Shown one piece after another: positions 15,201 through 30,700 of a DNA stretch of 64,000 bases. How positions within the stretch are numbered: the stretch's first letter is position 1; each line of letters starts with the position of its first letter. Made by a program: the position numbers and the translations under genes. The notes beneath the pieces were generated by a model. It was not told where the DNA came from. It saw only the letters and a program-made list of their open reading frames with translations, and did not search any database. The stretch spans positions 69,030,108 through 69,094,107 of the forward strand of contig OX393577.1 of the NCBI GenBank assembly GCA_947652605.1, in the 5' to 3' direction. This DNA comes from Elmis aenea (lineage: Eukaryota; Arthropoda; Insecta; Coleoptera; Elmidae).

Positions 15201-18200
15201 TATTAAAAATTAATACCAGCTCATTGAAAGACATATGCAAAACAATTGTATTCCTGTAAAGAGGCGATGGATAAACTGTTCCTGTGATATACAAATCAAT
15301 AATTAAAATTGTTTAGAAAGAGTCGCTCAAGGAACATATGTATTAACTAAAGCACGGTATTTTTAGGAAATTATTAAAAATTAAAACCAGCTCATTGAAA
15401 GACATATGCAAAACAATTGTATTCATGTAAAGAGGCGATGGATAAACTGTTCCTGTGATATACATACAAATCAATAATTAAAATTGTTCAGAAATAGTCG
15501 CTCAAAGAACATATGTATTAACTAATGCACGGTATTTTTAGGAAATTATTAAAAATTAAAACCAGCTCATTGAAAGACATATGCAAAACAATTGTATTCC
15601 TGTAAAGAGGCGATGGATAAACTGTTCCTGTGATATACAAATCAATAATTAAAATTGTTTAGAAATAGTCGCTCAAGGAACATATGTATTAACTAAAGCA
15701 CGGTATTTTTAGGAAATTATTAAAAATTAAAACCAGCTCATTGAAAGACATATGCAAAACAATTGTATTCCTGTAAAGAGGCGATGGATAAACTGTTCCT
15801 GTGATATACAAATCAATAATTAAAATTGTTTAGAAATAGTCGCTCAAGGAACATATGTATTAACTAAAGCACGGTATTTTTAGGAAATTATTAAAAATTA
15901 AAACCAGCTCATTGAAAGACATATGCAAAACAATTGTATTCCTGTAAAGAAGCGATGGATAAACTGTTCCTGTGATATACAAATCAATAATGAAAATTGT
16001 TTAGAAATAGTCGCTCAAGGAACATATGTATTAACTAAAGCACGGTATTTTTAGGAAATTATTAAAAATTAAAACCAGCTCATTGAAAGACATATGCAAA
16101 ACCATTGTATTCATGTAAAGAGGCGATGGATAAACTGTTCCTGTGATATACAAATCAATAATTAAAATTGTTCAGAAATAGTCGCTCAAGGAACATATGT
16201 ATTAACTAGTGCATGGTATTTTTAGGAAATTATTAAAAATTAAAACCAGCTCATTGAAAGACATATGCAAAAAAATTGTATTCCTGTAAAGAGGCGATGG
16301 ATAAACTGTTCCTGTGTTATACAAATCAATAATTAAAATTGTTTAGAAATAGTCGCTCAAGGAACATATGTATTAACTAAAGCACGGTATTTTTAGGAAA
16401 TTATTAAAAATTAAAACCAGCTCATTGAAAGACATATGCAAAACAATTGTATTCATGTAAAGAGGCGATGGATAAACTGTTCCTGTCATATACAAATCAA
16501 TAATTGAAATTGTTTCGAAATAGTCGCACAAGGAACATATGTATTAACTAAAGCACGGTATTTTTAGGAAATTATTAAAAATTAAAACCAGCTTATTGAA
16601 AGACATATGCAAAACAATTGTATTCATGTAAAGAGGCGATGGATAAACTGTTCCTGTGATATACAAATCAATAATTAAAATTGTTCAGAAATAGTCGCTC
16701 AAGGAACATATGTATTAACTAAAGCACGGTATTTTTAGGAAATTATTAAAAATTAAAACCAGCTCATTGAAAGACATATGCAAAACAATTGTATTCATGT
16801 AAAGAGGCGATGGATAAACTGTTTCTGTGACATACAAATCAATAATTAAAATTGTTCAGAAATAGTCGCTCAAGGAACATATGTATTAACTAAAGCACGG
16901 TATTTTTAGGAAATTATTAAAAATTAAAACCAGCTCATTGAAAGACATATGCAAAACAATTGTATTCATGTAAAGAGGCGATGGATAAACCGTTCCTGTG
17001 ATATACAAATCAATAATTAAAATTGTTTCGAAATAGTCGCTCAAGGAACATATGTATTAACTAAAGCACGGTATTTTTAGGAAATTATTAAAAATTAAAA
17101 CCAGCTCATTGAAAGACATATGCAAAACAATTTTATTCATGTAAAGAGGCGATGGATAAACTGTTCCTGTGATATACAAATCAATAATTAAAATTGTTTA
17201 GAAATAGTCGCTCAAGGAACATATGTATTAACTAAAGCACGGTATTTTTAGGAAATTATTAAAAATTAAAACCAGCTCATTGAAAGACATATGCAAAACA
17301 ATTGTATTCATGTAAAGAGGCAATGGATAAACTGTTCCTGTCATATACAAATCAATAATTAAAATTGTTTAGAAATAGTCGCTCAAGGAACATATGTATT
17401 AACTAAAGCACGGTATTTTTAGGAAATTATTAAAAATTAAAACCAGCTCATTGAAAGACATATGCAAAACAATTGTATTCATGTAAAGAGGCGATAAATA
17501 AACTGTTCCTGTGATATACAAATCAATAATTAAAATGGTTTCGAAATAGTCGCTCAAGGAACATATGTATTAACTAAAGCACGGTATTTTTAGGAAATTA
17601 TTAAAAATTAAAACCAGCTCATTGAAAGACATATGCAAAACAATTGTATTCATGTAAAGAGGCGATGGATATACTGTTCCTGTCATATACAAATCAATAA
17701 TTAAAATTGTTTAGAAATAGTCGCTCAAGGAACATATGTATTAACTAAAGCACGGTATTTTTAGGAAATTATTAAAAATTAAAACCAGCTCATTGAAAGA
17801 CATATGCAAAACAATTGTATTCATGTAAAGAGGCGATGGATAAACTGTTCCTGTGATATACAAATCAATAATTAAAATTGTTCAGAAATAGTCGCTCAAG
17901 AAACATATGTATTAACTAATGCACGGTATTTTTAGGAAATTATTAAAAATTAAAACCAGCTCAGTGAAAGACATATGCAAAACAATTGTATTCATGTAAA
18001 GAGGCGATGGATAAACTGTTCCTGTGATATACAAATCAATAATTAAAATTGTTTAGAAATAGTCGCTCAAGGAACATATGTATTAACTAAAGCACGGTAT
18101 TTTTAGGAAATTATTAAAAATTAAAACCAGCTCATTGAAAGACATATGCAAAACAATTGTATTCCTGTAAAGAGGCGATGGATAAACTGTTCCTGTGATA

Positions 18201-21200
18201 TACAAATCAATAATTAAAATTGTTTAGAAATAGTCGCTCAAGGAACATTTGTATTAACTAAAGCACGGTATTTTTAGGAAATTATTAAAAATTAAAACCA
18301 GCTCATTGAAAGACATATGCAAAACAATTGTATTCATGTAAAGAGGCGATGGATAAACTGTTTCTGTGATATACAAATCAATAATTAAAATTGTTTAGAA
18401 ATAGTCGCACAAGGAACATATGTATTAACTAAAGCACGGTATTTTTAGGAAATTATTAAAAATTAATACCAGCTCATTGAAAGACATATGCAAAACAATT
18501 GTATTCCTGTAAAGAGGCGATGGATAAACTGTTCCTGTGATATACAAATCAATAATTAAAATTGTTTAGAAAGAGTCGCTCAAGGAACATATGTATTAAC
18601 TAAAGCACGGTATTTTTAGGAAATTATTAAAAATTAAAACCAGCTCATTGAAAGACATATGCAAAACAATTGTATTCATGTAAAGAGGCGATGGATAAAC
18701 TGTTCCTGTGATATACATACAAATCAATAATTAAAATTGTTCAGAAATAGTCGCTCAAAGAACATATGTATTAACTAATGCACGGTATTTTTAGGAAATT
18801 ATTAAAAATTAAAACCAGCTCATTGAAAGACATATGCAAAACAATTGTATTCCTGTAAAGAGGCGATGGATAAACTGTTCCTGTGATATACAAATCAATA
18901 ATTAAAATTGTTTAGAAATAGTCGCTCAAGGAACATATGTATTAACTAAAGCACGGTATTTTTAGGAAATTATTAAAAATTAAAACCAGCTCATTGAAAG
19001 ACATATGCAAAACAATTGTATTCCTGTAAAGAGGCGATGGATAAACTGTTCCTGTGATATACAAATCAATAATTAAAATTGTTTAGAAATAGTCGCTCAA
19101 GGAACATATGTATTAACTAAAGCACGGTATTTTTAGGAAATTATTAAAAATTAAAACCAGCTCATTGAAAGACATATGCAAAACAATTGTATTCCTGTAA
19201 AGAGGCGATGGATAAACTGTTCCTGTGATATACAAATCAATAATGAAAATTGTTTAGAAATAGTCGCTCAAGGAACATATGTATTAACTAAAGCACGGTA
19301 TTTTTAGGAAATTATTAAAAATTAAAACCAGCTCATTGAAAGACATATGCAAAACCATTGTATTCATGTAAAGAGGCGATGGATAAACTGTTCCTGTGAT
19401 ATACAAATCAATAATTAAAATTGTTCAGAAATAGTCGCTCAAGGAACATATGTATTAACTAGTGCATGGTATTTTTAGGAAATTATTAAAAAGTAAAACC
19501 AGCTCATTGAAAGACATATGCAAAAAAATTGTATTCCTGTAAAGAGGCGATGGATAAACTGTTCCTGTGATATACAAATCAATAATTAAAATTGTTTAGA
19601 AATAGTCGCTCAAGGAACATATGTATTAACTAAAGCACGGTATTTTTAGGAAATTATTAAAAATTAAAACCAGCTCATTGAAAGACATATGCAAAACAAT
19701 TGTATTCATGTAAAGAGGCGATGGATAAACTGTTCCTGTCATATACAAATCAATAATTGAAATTGTTTCGAAATAGTCGCACAAGGAACATATGTATTAA
19801 CTAAAGCACGGTATTTTTAGGAAATTATTAAAAATTAAAACCAGCTTATTGAAAGACATATGCAAAACAATTGTATTCATGTAAAGAGGCGATGGATAAA
19901 CTGTTCCTGTGATATACAAATCAATAATTAAAATTGTTTAGAAATAGTCGCACAAGGAACATATGTATTAACTAAAGCACGGTATTTTTAGGAAATTATT
20001 AAAAATTAAAACCAGCTCATTGAAAGACATATGCAAAACAATTGTATTCATGTAAAGAGGCGATGGATAAACTGTTCCTGTGATATACAAATCAATAATT
20101 AAAATTGTTTAGAAATAGTCGCACAAGGAACATATGTATTAACTAAAGCACGGTATTTTTAGGAAATTATTAAAAATTAAAACCAGCTCATTGAAAGACA
20201 TATGCAAAACAATTGTATTCATGTAAAGAGGCGATGGATAAACTGTTCCTGTGATATACAAATCAATAATTAAAATTGTTTCGAAATAGTCGCTCAAGGA
20301 ACATATGTATTAACTAAAGCACGGTATTTTTAGGAAATTATTAAAAATTAAAACCAGCTCATTGAAAGACATATGCAAAACAATTGTATTCATGTAAAGA
20401 GGCGATAAATAAACTGTTCCTGTGATATACAAATCAATAATTAAAATTGTTTCGAAATAGTCGCTCAAGGAACATATGTATTAACTAAAGCACGGTATTT
20501 TTAGGAAATTATTAAAAATTAAAACCAGCTCATTGAAAGACATATGCAAAACAATTGTATTCATGTAAAGAGGCGATGGATAAACTGTTCCTGTGATATA
20601 CAAATCAATAATTAAAATTGTTTAGAAATAGTCGCTCAAGGAACATTTGTATTAACTAAAGCACGGTATTTTTAGGAAATTATTAAAAATTAAAACCAGC
20701 TCATTGAAAGACATATGCAAAACAATTGTATTCATGTAAAGAGGCGATGGATAAACTGTTTCTGTGATATACAAATCAATAATTAAAATTGTTTAGAAAT
20801 AGTCGCACAAGGAACATATGTATTAACTAAAGCACGGTATTTTTAGGAAATTATTAAAAATTAATACCAGCTCATTGAAAGACATATGCAAAACAATTGT
20901 ATTCCTGTAAAGAGGCGATGGATAAACTGTTCCTGTGATATACAAATCAATAATTAAAATTGTTTAGAAATAGTCGCACAAGGAACATATGTATTAACTA
21001 AAGCACGGTATTTTTAGGAAATTATTAAAAATTAAAACCAGCTCATTGAAAGACATATGCAAAACAATTGTATTCATGTAAAGAGGCGATGGATAAACTG
21101 TTCCTGTGATATACATACAAATCAATAATTAAAATTGTTCAGAAATAGTCGCTCAAAGAACATATGTATTAACTAATGCACGGTATTTTTAGGAAATTAT

Positions 21201-24200
21201 TAAAAATTAAAACCAGCTCATTGAAAGACATATGCAAAACAATTGTATTCCTGTAAAGAGGCGATGGATAAACTGTTCCTGTGATATACAAATCAATAAT
21301 TAAAATTGTTTAGAAATAGTCGCTCAAGGAACATATGTATTAACTAAAGCACGGTATTTTTAGGAAATTATTAAAAATTAAAACCAGCTCATTGAAAGAC
21401 ATATGCAAAACAATTGTATTCCTGTAAAGAGGCGATGGATAAACTGTTCCTGTGATATACAAATCAAAAATGAAAATTGTTTAGAAATAGTCGCTCAAGG
21501 AACATATGTATTAACTAAAGCACGGTATTTTTAGGAAATTATTAAAAATTAAAACCAGCTCATTGAAAGACATATGCAAAACCATTGTATTCATGTAAAG
21601 AGGCGATGAATAAACTGTTCCTGTGATATACAAATCAATAATTAAAATTGTTCAGAAATAGTCGCTCAAGGAACATATGTATTAACTAGTGCATGGTATT
21701 TTTAGGAAATTATTAAAAATTAAAACCAGCTCATTGAAAGACATATGCAAAAAAATTGTATTCCTGTAAAGAGGCGATGGATAAACTGTTCCTGTGATAT
21801 ACAAATCAATAATTAAAATTGTTTAGAAATAGTCGCTCAAGGAACATATGTATTAACTAAAGCACGGTATTTTTAGGAAATTATTAAAAATTAAAACCAG
21901 CTCATTGAAAGACATATGCAAAACAATTGTATTCATGTAAAGAGGCGATGGATAAACTGTTCCTGTCATATACAAATCAATAATTGAAATTGTTTCGAAA
22001 TAGTCGCACAAGGAACATATGTATTAACTAAAGCACGGTATTTTTAGGAAATTATTAAAAATTAAAACCAGCTTATTGAAAGACATATGCAAAACAATTG
22101 TATTCATGTAAAGAGGCGATGGATAAACTGTTCCTGTGATATACAAATCAATAATTAAAATTGTTCAGAAATAGTCGCTCAAGGAACATATGTATTAACT
22201 AAAGCACGGTATTTTTAGGAAATTATTAAAAATTAAAACCAGCTCATTGAAAGACATATGCAAAACAATTGTATTCATGTAAAGAGGCGATGGATAAACT
22301 GTTTCTGTGACATACAAATCAATAATTAAAATTGTTCAGAAATAGTCGCTCAAGGAACATATGTATTAACTAAAGCACGGTATTTTTAGGAAATTATTAA
22401 AAATTAAAACCAGCTCATTGAAAGACATATGCAAAACAATTGTATTCATGTAAAGAGGCGATGGATAAACCGTTCCTGTGATATACAAATCAATAATTAA
22501 AATTGTTTCGAAATAGTCGCTCAAGGAACATATGTATTAACTAAAGCACGGTATTTTTAGGAAATTATTAAAAATTAAAACCAGCTCATTGAAAGACATA
22601 TGCAAAACAATTTTATTCATGTAAAGAGGCGATGGATAAACTGTTCCTGTGATATACAAATCAATAATTAAAATTGTTTAGAAATAGTCGCTCAAGGAAC
22701 ATATGTATTAACTAAAGCACGGTATTTTTAGGAAATTATTAAAAATTAAAACCAGCTCATTGAAAGACATATGCAAAACAATTGTATTCATGTAAAGAGG
22801 CAATGGATAAACTGTTCCTGTCATATACAAATCAATAATTAAAATTGTTTAGAAATAGTCGCTCAAGGAACATATGTATTAACTAAAGCACGGTATTTTT
22901 AGGAAATTATTAAAAATTAAAACCAGCTCATTGAAAGACATATGCAAAACAATTGTATTCATGTAAAGAGGCGATAAATAAACTGTTCCTGTGATATACA
23001 AATCAATAATTAAAATGGTTTCGAAATAGTCGCTCAAGGAACATATGTATTAACTAAAGCACGGTATTTTTAGGAAATTATTAAAAATTAAAACCAGCTC
23101 ATTGAAAGACATATGCAAAACAATTGTATTCATGTAAAGAGGCGATGGATATACTGTTCCTGTCATATACAAATCAATAATTAAAATTGTTTAGAAATAG
23201 TCGCTCAAGGAACATATGTATTAACTAAAGCACGGTATTTTTAGGAAATTATTAAAAATTAAAACCAGCTCATTGAAAGACATATGCAAAACAATTGTAT
23301 TCATGTAAAGAGGCGATGGATAAACTGTTCCTGTGATATACAAATCAATAATTAAAATTGTTCAGAAATAGTCGCTCAAGAAACATATGTATTAACTAAT
23401 GCACGGTATTTTTAGGAAATTATTAAAAATTAAAACCAGCTCAGTGAAAGACATATGCAAAACAATTGTATTCATGTAAAGAGGCGATGGATAAACTGTT
23501 CCTGTGATATACAAATCAATAATTAAAATTGTTTAGAAATAGTCGCTCAAGGAACATATGTATTAACTAAAGCACGGTATTTTTAGGAAATTATTAAAAA
23601 TTAAAACCAGCTCATTGAAAGACATATGCAAAACAATTGTATTCCTGTAAAGAGGCGATGGATAAACTGTTCCTGTGATATACAAATCAATAATTAAAAT
23701 TGTTTAGAAATAGTCGCTCAAGGAACATTTGTATTAACTAAAGCACGGTATTTTTAGGAAATTATTAAAAATTAAAACCAGCTCATTGAAAGACATATGC
23801 AAAACAATTGTATTCATGTAAAGAGGCGATGGATAAACTGTTTCTGTGATATACAAATCAATAATTAAAATTGTTTAGAAATAGTCGCACAAGGAACATA
23901 TGTATTAACTAAAGCACGGTATTTTTAGGAAATTATTAAAAATTAATACCAGCTCATTGAAAGACATATGCAAAACAATTGTATTCCTGTAAAGAGGCGA
24001 TGGATAAACTGTTCCTGTGATATACAAATCAATAATTAAAATTGTTTAGAAAGAGTCGCTCAAGGAACATATGTATTAACTAAAGCACGGTATTTTTAGG
24101 AAATTATTAAAAATTAAAACCAGCTCATTGAAAGACATATGCAAAACAATTGTATTCATGTAAAGAGGCGATGGATAAACTGTTCCTGTGATATACATAC

Positions 24201-27200
24201 AAATCAATAATTAAAATTGTTCAGAAATAGTCGCTCAAAGAACATATGTATTAACTAATGCACGGTATTTTTAGGAAATTATTAAAAATTAAAACCAGCT
24301 CATTGAAAGACATATGCAAAACAATTGTATTCCTGTAAAGAGGCGATGGATAAACTGTTCCTGTGATATACAAATCAATAATTAAAATTGTTTAGAAATA
24401 GTCGCTCAAGGAACATATGTATTAACTAAAGCACGGTATTTTTAGGAAATTATTAAAAATTAAAACCAGCTCATTGAAAGACATATGCAAAACAATTGTA
24501 TTCCTGTAAAGAGGCGATGGATAAACTGTTCCTGTGATATACAAATCAATAATTAAAATTGTTTAGAAATAGTCGCTCAAGGAACATATGTATTAACTAA
24601 AGCACGGTATTTTTAGGAAATTATTAAAAATTAAAACCAGCTCATTGAAAGACATATGCAAAACAATTGTATTCCTGTAAAGAGGCGATGGATAAACTGT
24701 TCCTGTGATATATAAATCAATAATGAAAATTGTTTAGAAATAGTCGCTCAAGGAACATATGTATTAACTAAAGCACGGTATTTTTAGGAAATTATTAAAA
24801 ATTAAAACCAGCTCATTGAAAGACATATGCAAAACCATTGTATTCATGTAAAGAGGCGATGGATAAACTGTTCCTGTGATATACAAATCAATAATTAAAA
24901 TTGTTCAGAAATAGTCGCTCAAGGAACATATGTATTAACTAGTGCATGGTATTTTTAGGAAATTATTAAAAAGTAAAACCAGCTCATTGAAAGACATATG
25001 CAAAAAAATTGTATTCCTGTAAAGAGGCGATGGATAAACTGTTCCTGTGATATACAAATCAATAATTAAAATTGTTTAGAAATAGTCGCTCAAGGAACAT
25101 ATGTATTAACTAAAGCACGGTATTTTTAGGAAATTATTAAAAATTAAAACCAGCTCATTGAAAGACATATGCAAAACAATTGTATTCATGTAAAGAGGCG
25201 ATGGATAAACTGTTCCTGTCATATACAAATCAATAATTGAAATTGTTTCGAAATAGTCGCACAAGGAACATATGTATTAACTAAAGCACGGTATTTTTAG
25301 GAAATTATTAAAAATTAAAACCAGCTTATTGAAAGACATATGCAAAACAATTGTATTCATGTAAAGAGGCGATGGATAAACTGTTCCTGTGATATACAAA
25401 TCAATAATTAAAATTGTTTAGAAATAGTCGCTCAAGGAACATATGTATTAACTAAAGCACGGTATTTTTAGGAAATTCTTAAAAATTAAAACCAGCTCAT
25501 TGAAAGACATATGCAAAACAATTGTATTCATGTAAAGAGGCGATGGATAAACTGTTCCTGTGATATACAAATCAATAATTAAAATTGTTTAGAAATAGTC
25601 GCTCAAGGAACATATGTATTAACTAAAGCATGGTATTTTTAGGAAATTATTAAAAATTAAAACCAGCTCATTGAAAGACATATGCAAAACAATTGTATTC
25701 CTGTAAAGAGGCGATGGATAAACTGTTCCTGTGATATACAAATCAATAATTAAAATTGTTTAGAAATAGTCGCTCAAGGAACATATGTATTAACTAAAGC
25801 ACGGTATTTTTAGGAAATTATTAAAAATTAAAACCAGCTCATTGAAAGACATATGCAAAACAATTGTATTCCTGTAAAAAGGCGATGGATAAACTGTTCC
25901 TGTGATATACAAATCAATAATTAAAATTGTTTAGAAAGAGTCGCTCAAGGAACATATGTATTAACTAATGCACGGTATTTTTAGGAAATTATTAAAAATT
26001 AAAACCAGCTTATTGAAAGACATATGCAAAAAAATTGTATTCCTGTAAAGAGGCGATGGATAAACTGTTCCTGTGATATACAAATCAATAATTAAAATTG
26101 TTTAGAAATAGTCGCACAAGGAACATATATATTAACTAAAGCACGGTATTTTTAGGAAATTATTAAAAATTAATACCAGCTCATTGAAAGACATATGCAA
26201 AACAATTGTATTCCTGTAAAGAGGCGATGGATAAACTGTTCCTGTGATATACAAATCAATAATTAAAATTGTTTAGAAATAGTCGCACAAGGAACATATG
26301 TATTAACTAAAGCACGGTATTTTTAGGAAATTATTAAAAATTAAAACCAGCTCATTGAAAGACATATGCAAAACAATTGTATTCATGTAAAGAGGCGATG
26401 GATAAACTGTTCCTGTGATATACATACAAATCAATAATTAAAATTGTTCAGAAATAGTCGCTCAAAGAACATATGTATTAACTAATGCACGGTATTTTTA
26501 GGAAATTATTAAAAATTAAAACCAGCTTATTGAAAGACATATGCAAAACAATTGTATTCCTGTAAAGAGGCGATGGATAAACTGTTCCTGTGATATACAA
26601 ATCAATAATTAAAATTGTTTAGAAATAGTCGCTCAAGGAACATATGTATTAACTAAAGCACGGTATTTTTAGGAAATTATTAAAAATTAAAACCAGCTCA
26701 TTGAAAGACATATGCAAAACAATTGTATTCCTGTAAAGAGGCGATGGATAAACTGTTCCTGTGATATACAAATCAATAATTAAAATTGTTTAGAAATAGT
26801 CGCTCAAGGAACATATGTATTAACTAAAGCACGGTATTTTTAGGAAATTAGTAAAAATTAAAACCAGCTCATTGAAAGACATATGCAAAACAATTGTATT
26901 TATGTAAAGAGGCGATGGATAAACTGTTCCTGTGATATACAAATCAATAATTAAAATTTTTTAGAAATAGTCGCTCAAGGAACATATGTATTAACTAAAG
27001 CACGGTATTTTTAGGAAATTATTAAAAATTAAAACCAGCTCATTGAAAGACATATGCAAAACAATTGTATTCATGTAAAGAAGCGATGGATAAACTGTTC
27101 CTGTGATATACAAATCAATAATTAAAATTGTTTAGAAATAGTCGCTCAAGGAACATATGTATTAACTAAAGCACGGTATTTTTAGGAAATTATTAAAAAT

Positions 27201-27204
27201 TAAA
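9296..27204 (-). repeat. Satellite subfamily A, inverted array
   Basis: About 105 copies of the same 171-bp subfamily A monomer, now as reverse complement (for example AGTCGCTCAAGGAACATATG in each copy). The diagnostic variants of the forward array all reappear in complement: the TGTA-duplicated 175-bp monomer as GATATACATACAAATC, the GCACTAG variant as CTAGTGC, and the TTCGAAAC variant. It is clearly the same family and largely the same monomer types, but with longer higher-order units. Confidence 0.97.
12381..26423 (-). repeat. Variable-length higher-order repeats in inverted A array
   Basis: The 175-bp marker monomer (CATACAAATC) occurs at 12,381, 15,463, 18,716, 21,114, 24,196 and 26,423. 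The intervals are 3,082, 3,253, 2,398, 3,082 and 2,227 bp, that is 18, 19, 14, 18 and 13 monomers. The two 3,082-bp units share the same inner order of variants. The 14- and 13-monomer units look like deletion derivatives and the 19-monomer unit contains one additional monomer. Whole-monomer indels with preserved phase are typical of unequal crossing-over. Confidence 0.9.
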
Positions 27205-27213
27205 TAATAATTT
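27187..27213. repeat. Gap-free polarity switch with short palindrome
   Basis: The inverted A array runs up to TATTAAAAATTAAA (ending at 27,204) and is followed at once by forward B satellite starting TAATAATTTTATAAAAC. The junction is a 9-bp inverted repeat, AAATTATTA (27,187-27,195) and TAATAATTT (27,205-27,213), around a 9-nt AT loop. Both arms come from the same part of the monomer, so the two arrays are joined at the same phase. This is the structure expected of a fold-back (inverted-repeat) junction. Confidence 0.85.
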
Positions 27214-27765
27214 TATAAAACAACCGTACTGTAGATAATACATGTGTTCCTTGAGCGACTATTTATAAACAATTTTAATTATTGACTTGTGTATCACAGG
27301 AAGAGTTTACCCATGGCATCTTTACATGAAAAAAATTGTTTGCATATGTCTTTCAATAAGCTGGTTTTAATTTTTAATAATTTCATAAAACGACCGTGCT
27401 GTAGATAATACATGTGTTCCTTGAGCGACTATTTATAAACAATTTTAATTATTGACTTGTATATCACAGAAAGAGTTTACCCATGGCATCTTTACATGAA
27501 AAAAATAGTTTTGCATATGTCTTTCAATAAGCTGGTTTTAATTTTTAATAATTTCATAAAACGACCGTGCTGTAGATAATACATGTGTTCCTTGAGCGAC
27601 TATTTATAAACAATTTCAATTATTGACTTGTATATCACAGAAAGAGTTTACCCATGGCATCTTTACATAAAAAAAAATGTTTTGCATGTCTTTCAATAAG
27701 CTGGTTTTAATTTTTAATAATTTCATAAAACGACCGTGCTGTAGATAATACATGTGTTCCTTGAG

Positions 27766-30700
27766 CGACTATTTATAAACAATTTTAATTATTGACTTGT
27801 ATATCACAGGAAGAGTTTATCCATCGCATCTTTACATGAAAAAAATTGTTTTGCATATGTCTTTCAATAAGCTGGTTTTAATTTTTAATAATTTCATAAA
27901 ACGACCTTGCTGTAGATAATACATGTGTTCCTTGAGCGACTATTTATAAACAATTTTAATTATTGACTTGTATATCACAGGAAGAGTTTATCCATCGCAT
28001 CTTTACATGAAAAAAATTGTTTTGTATATGTCTTTCAATAAGCTGGTTTTAATTTTTAATAATTTCATGAAACAACCTTGCTGTATATAATACATGTATT
28101 CCTTGAGCGACTATTTATAAACAATTTTAATTATTGACTTGTATATCACAGGAAGAGTTTATCCATCGCATCTTTACATGAAAAAATATGTTTTGCATAT
28201 GTCTTTCAATAAGCTGGTTTTAATTTTTAATAATTTCATAAAACGACCTTGCTGTATATAATACATGTATTCCTTGAGCGACTATTTATAAACAATTTTA
28301 ATTATTGACTTGTATATCACAGGAAGAGTTTACCCATGGCATCTTTACATGAAAAAAATTGTTTTGCATATGTCTTTCAATAAGCTGGTTTTAATTTTTA
28401 ATAATTTCATAAAACGACCGTGCTGTAGATAATACATGTGTTCCTTGAGCGACTATTTATAAACAATTTTAATTATTGACTTGTATATCACAGAAAGAGT
28501 TTACCCATGGCATCTTTACAAGAAAAAAATTGTTTTGCATATGTCTTTCAATAAGCTGGTTTTAATTTTAAATAATTTCATAAAACGACCGTGCTGTAGA
28601 TAATACATGTGTGCCTTGAGCGACTATTTATAAACAATTTTAATTATTGACTTGTATATCACAGGAAGAGTTTATCCATCGCATCTTTACATGAAAAAAA
28701 TTGTTTTGCATATGTCTTTCAATAAGCTGGTTTTAATTTTTAATTATTTCATAAAACGACCTTGCTGTAGATAATACATGTGTTCCTTGAGCGACTATTT
28801 ATAAACAATTTTAATTATTGACTTTTATATCACAGGAAGAGTCTATCCATCGCATCTTTACATGAAAAAAATTGTTTTGCATATGTCTTTCAATAAGCTG
28901 GTTTTAATTTTTAATAATTTCATAAAACGACCTTGCTGTAGATAATACATGTGTTCCTTGAGCGACTATTTATAAACAATTTTAATTATTGACTTGTATA
29001 TCACAGGAAGAGTTTATCCATCGCATCTTTACATGAAAAAAATTGTTTTGCATATGTCTTTCAATAAGCTGGTTTTAATTTTTAATAATTTCATAAAACG
29101 ACCTTGCTGTATATAATACATGTATTCCTTGAGCGACTATTTATAAACAATTTTAATTATTGACTTGTATATCACAGGAAGAGTTTACCCATGGCATCTT
29201 TACATGAAAAAAATTGTTTTGCATATGTCTTTCAATAAGCTGGTTTTAATTTTTAATAATTTCATAAAACGACCGTGCTGTAGATAATACATGTGTTCCT
29301 TGAGCGACTATTTATAAACAATTTTAATTATTGGCTTGTATATCACAGGAAGAGTTTATCCATGGCATCTTTACATGAAAAAAATTGTTTTGCATGTCTT
29401 TCAATAAGCTGGTTTTAATTTTAAATAATTTCATAAAACGACCGTGCTGTAGATAATACATGTGTTCCTTGAGCGACTATTTATAAACAATTTTAATTAT
29501 TGACTTGTATATCACAGAAAGAGTTTACCCATGGCATCTTTACATGAAAAAAATTGTTTTGCATATGTCTTTCAATAAGCTGGTTTTAATTTTTAATAAT
29601 TTCATAAAACGACCGTGCTGTAGATAATACATGTGTTCCTTGAGCGACTATTTATAAACAATTTCAATTATTGACTTGTATATCACAGAAAGAGTTTACC
29701 CATGGCATCTTTACATGAAAAAAATTGTTTTGCATATGTCTTTCAATAAGCTGGTTTTAATTTTTAATAATTTTATAAAACAACCGTGCTGTAGATAATA
29801 CATGTGTTCCTTGAGCGACTATTTATAAACAATTTTAATTATTGACTTGTATGTCACAGGAAGAGTTTACCCATGGCATCTTTACATGAAAAAAATTGTT
29901 TTGCATATGTCTTTCAATAAGCTGGTTTTAATTTTTAATAATTTCATAAAACGACCGTGCTGTAGATAATATATGTGTTCCTTGAGCGACTATTTATAAA
30001 CAATTTTAATTATTGACTTGTATATCACAGGAAGAGTTTACCCATGGCATCTTTACATGAAACAAATTGTTTTGCATATGTCTTTCAATAAGCTGGTTTT
30101 AATTTTTAATAATTTCATAAATCGACCGTGCTGTAGATAATACATGTGTTCCTTGAGCGACTATTTATAAACAATTTTAATTATTGACTTGTATATCACA
30201 GGAAGAGTTTATCCATCGCATCTTTACATGAAAAAAATTGTTTTGTATATGTCTTTCAATAAGCTGGTTTTAATTTTTAATAATTTCATGAAACAACCTT
30301 GCTGTATATAATACATGTATTCCTTGAGCGACTATTTATAAACAATTTTAATTATTGACTTGTATATCACAGGAAGAGTTTATCCATCGCATCTTTACAT
30401 GAAAAAATATGTTTTGCATATGTCTTTCAATAAGCTGGTTTTAATTTTTAATAATTTCATAAAACGACCTTGCTGTATATAATACATGTATTCCTTGAGC
30501 GACTATTTATAAACAATTTTAATTATTGACTTGTATATCACAGGAAGAGTTTACCCATGGCATCTTTACATGAAAAAAATTGTTTTGCATATGTCTTTCA
30601 ATAAGCTGGTTTTAATTTTTAATAATTTCATAAAACGACCGTGCTGTAGATAATACATGTGTTCCTTGAGCGACTATTTATAAACAATTTTAATTATTGA

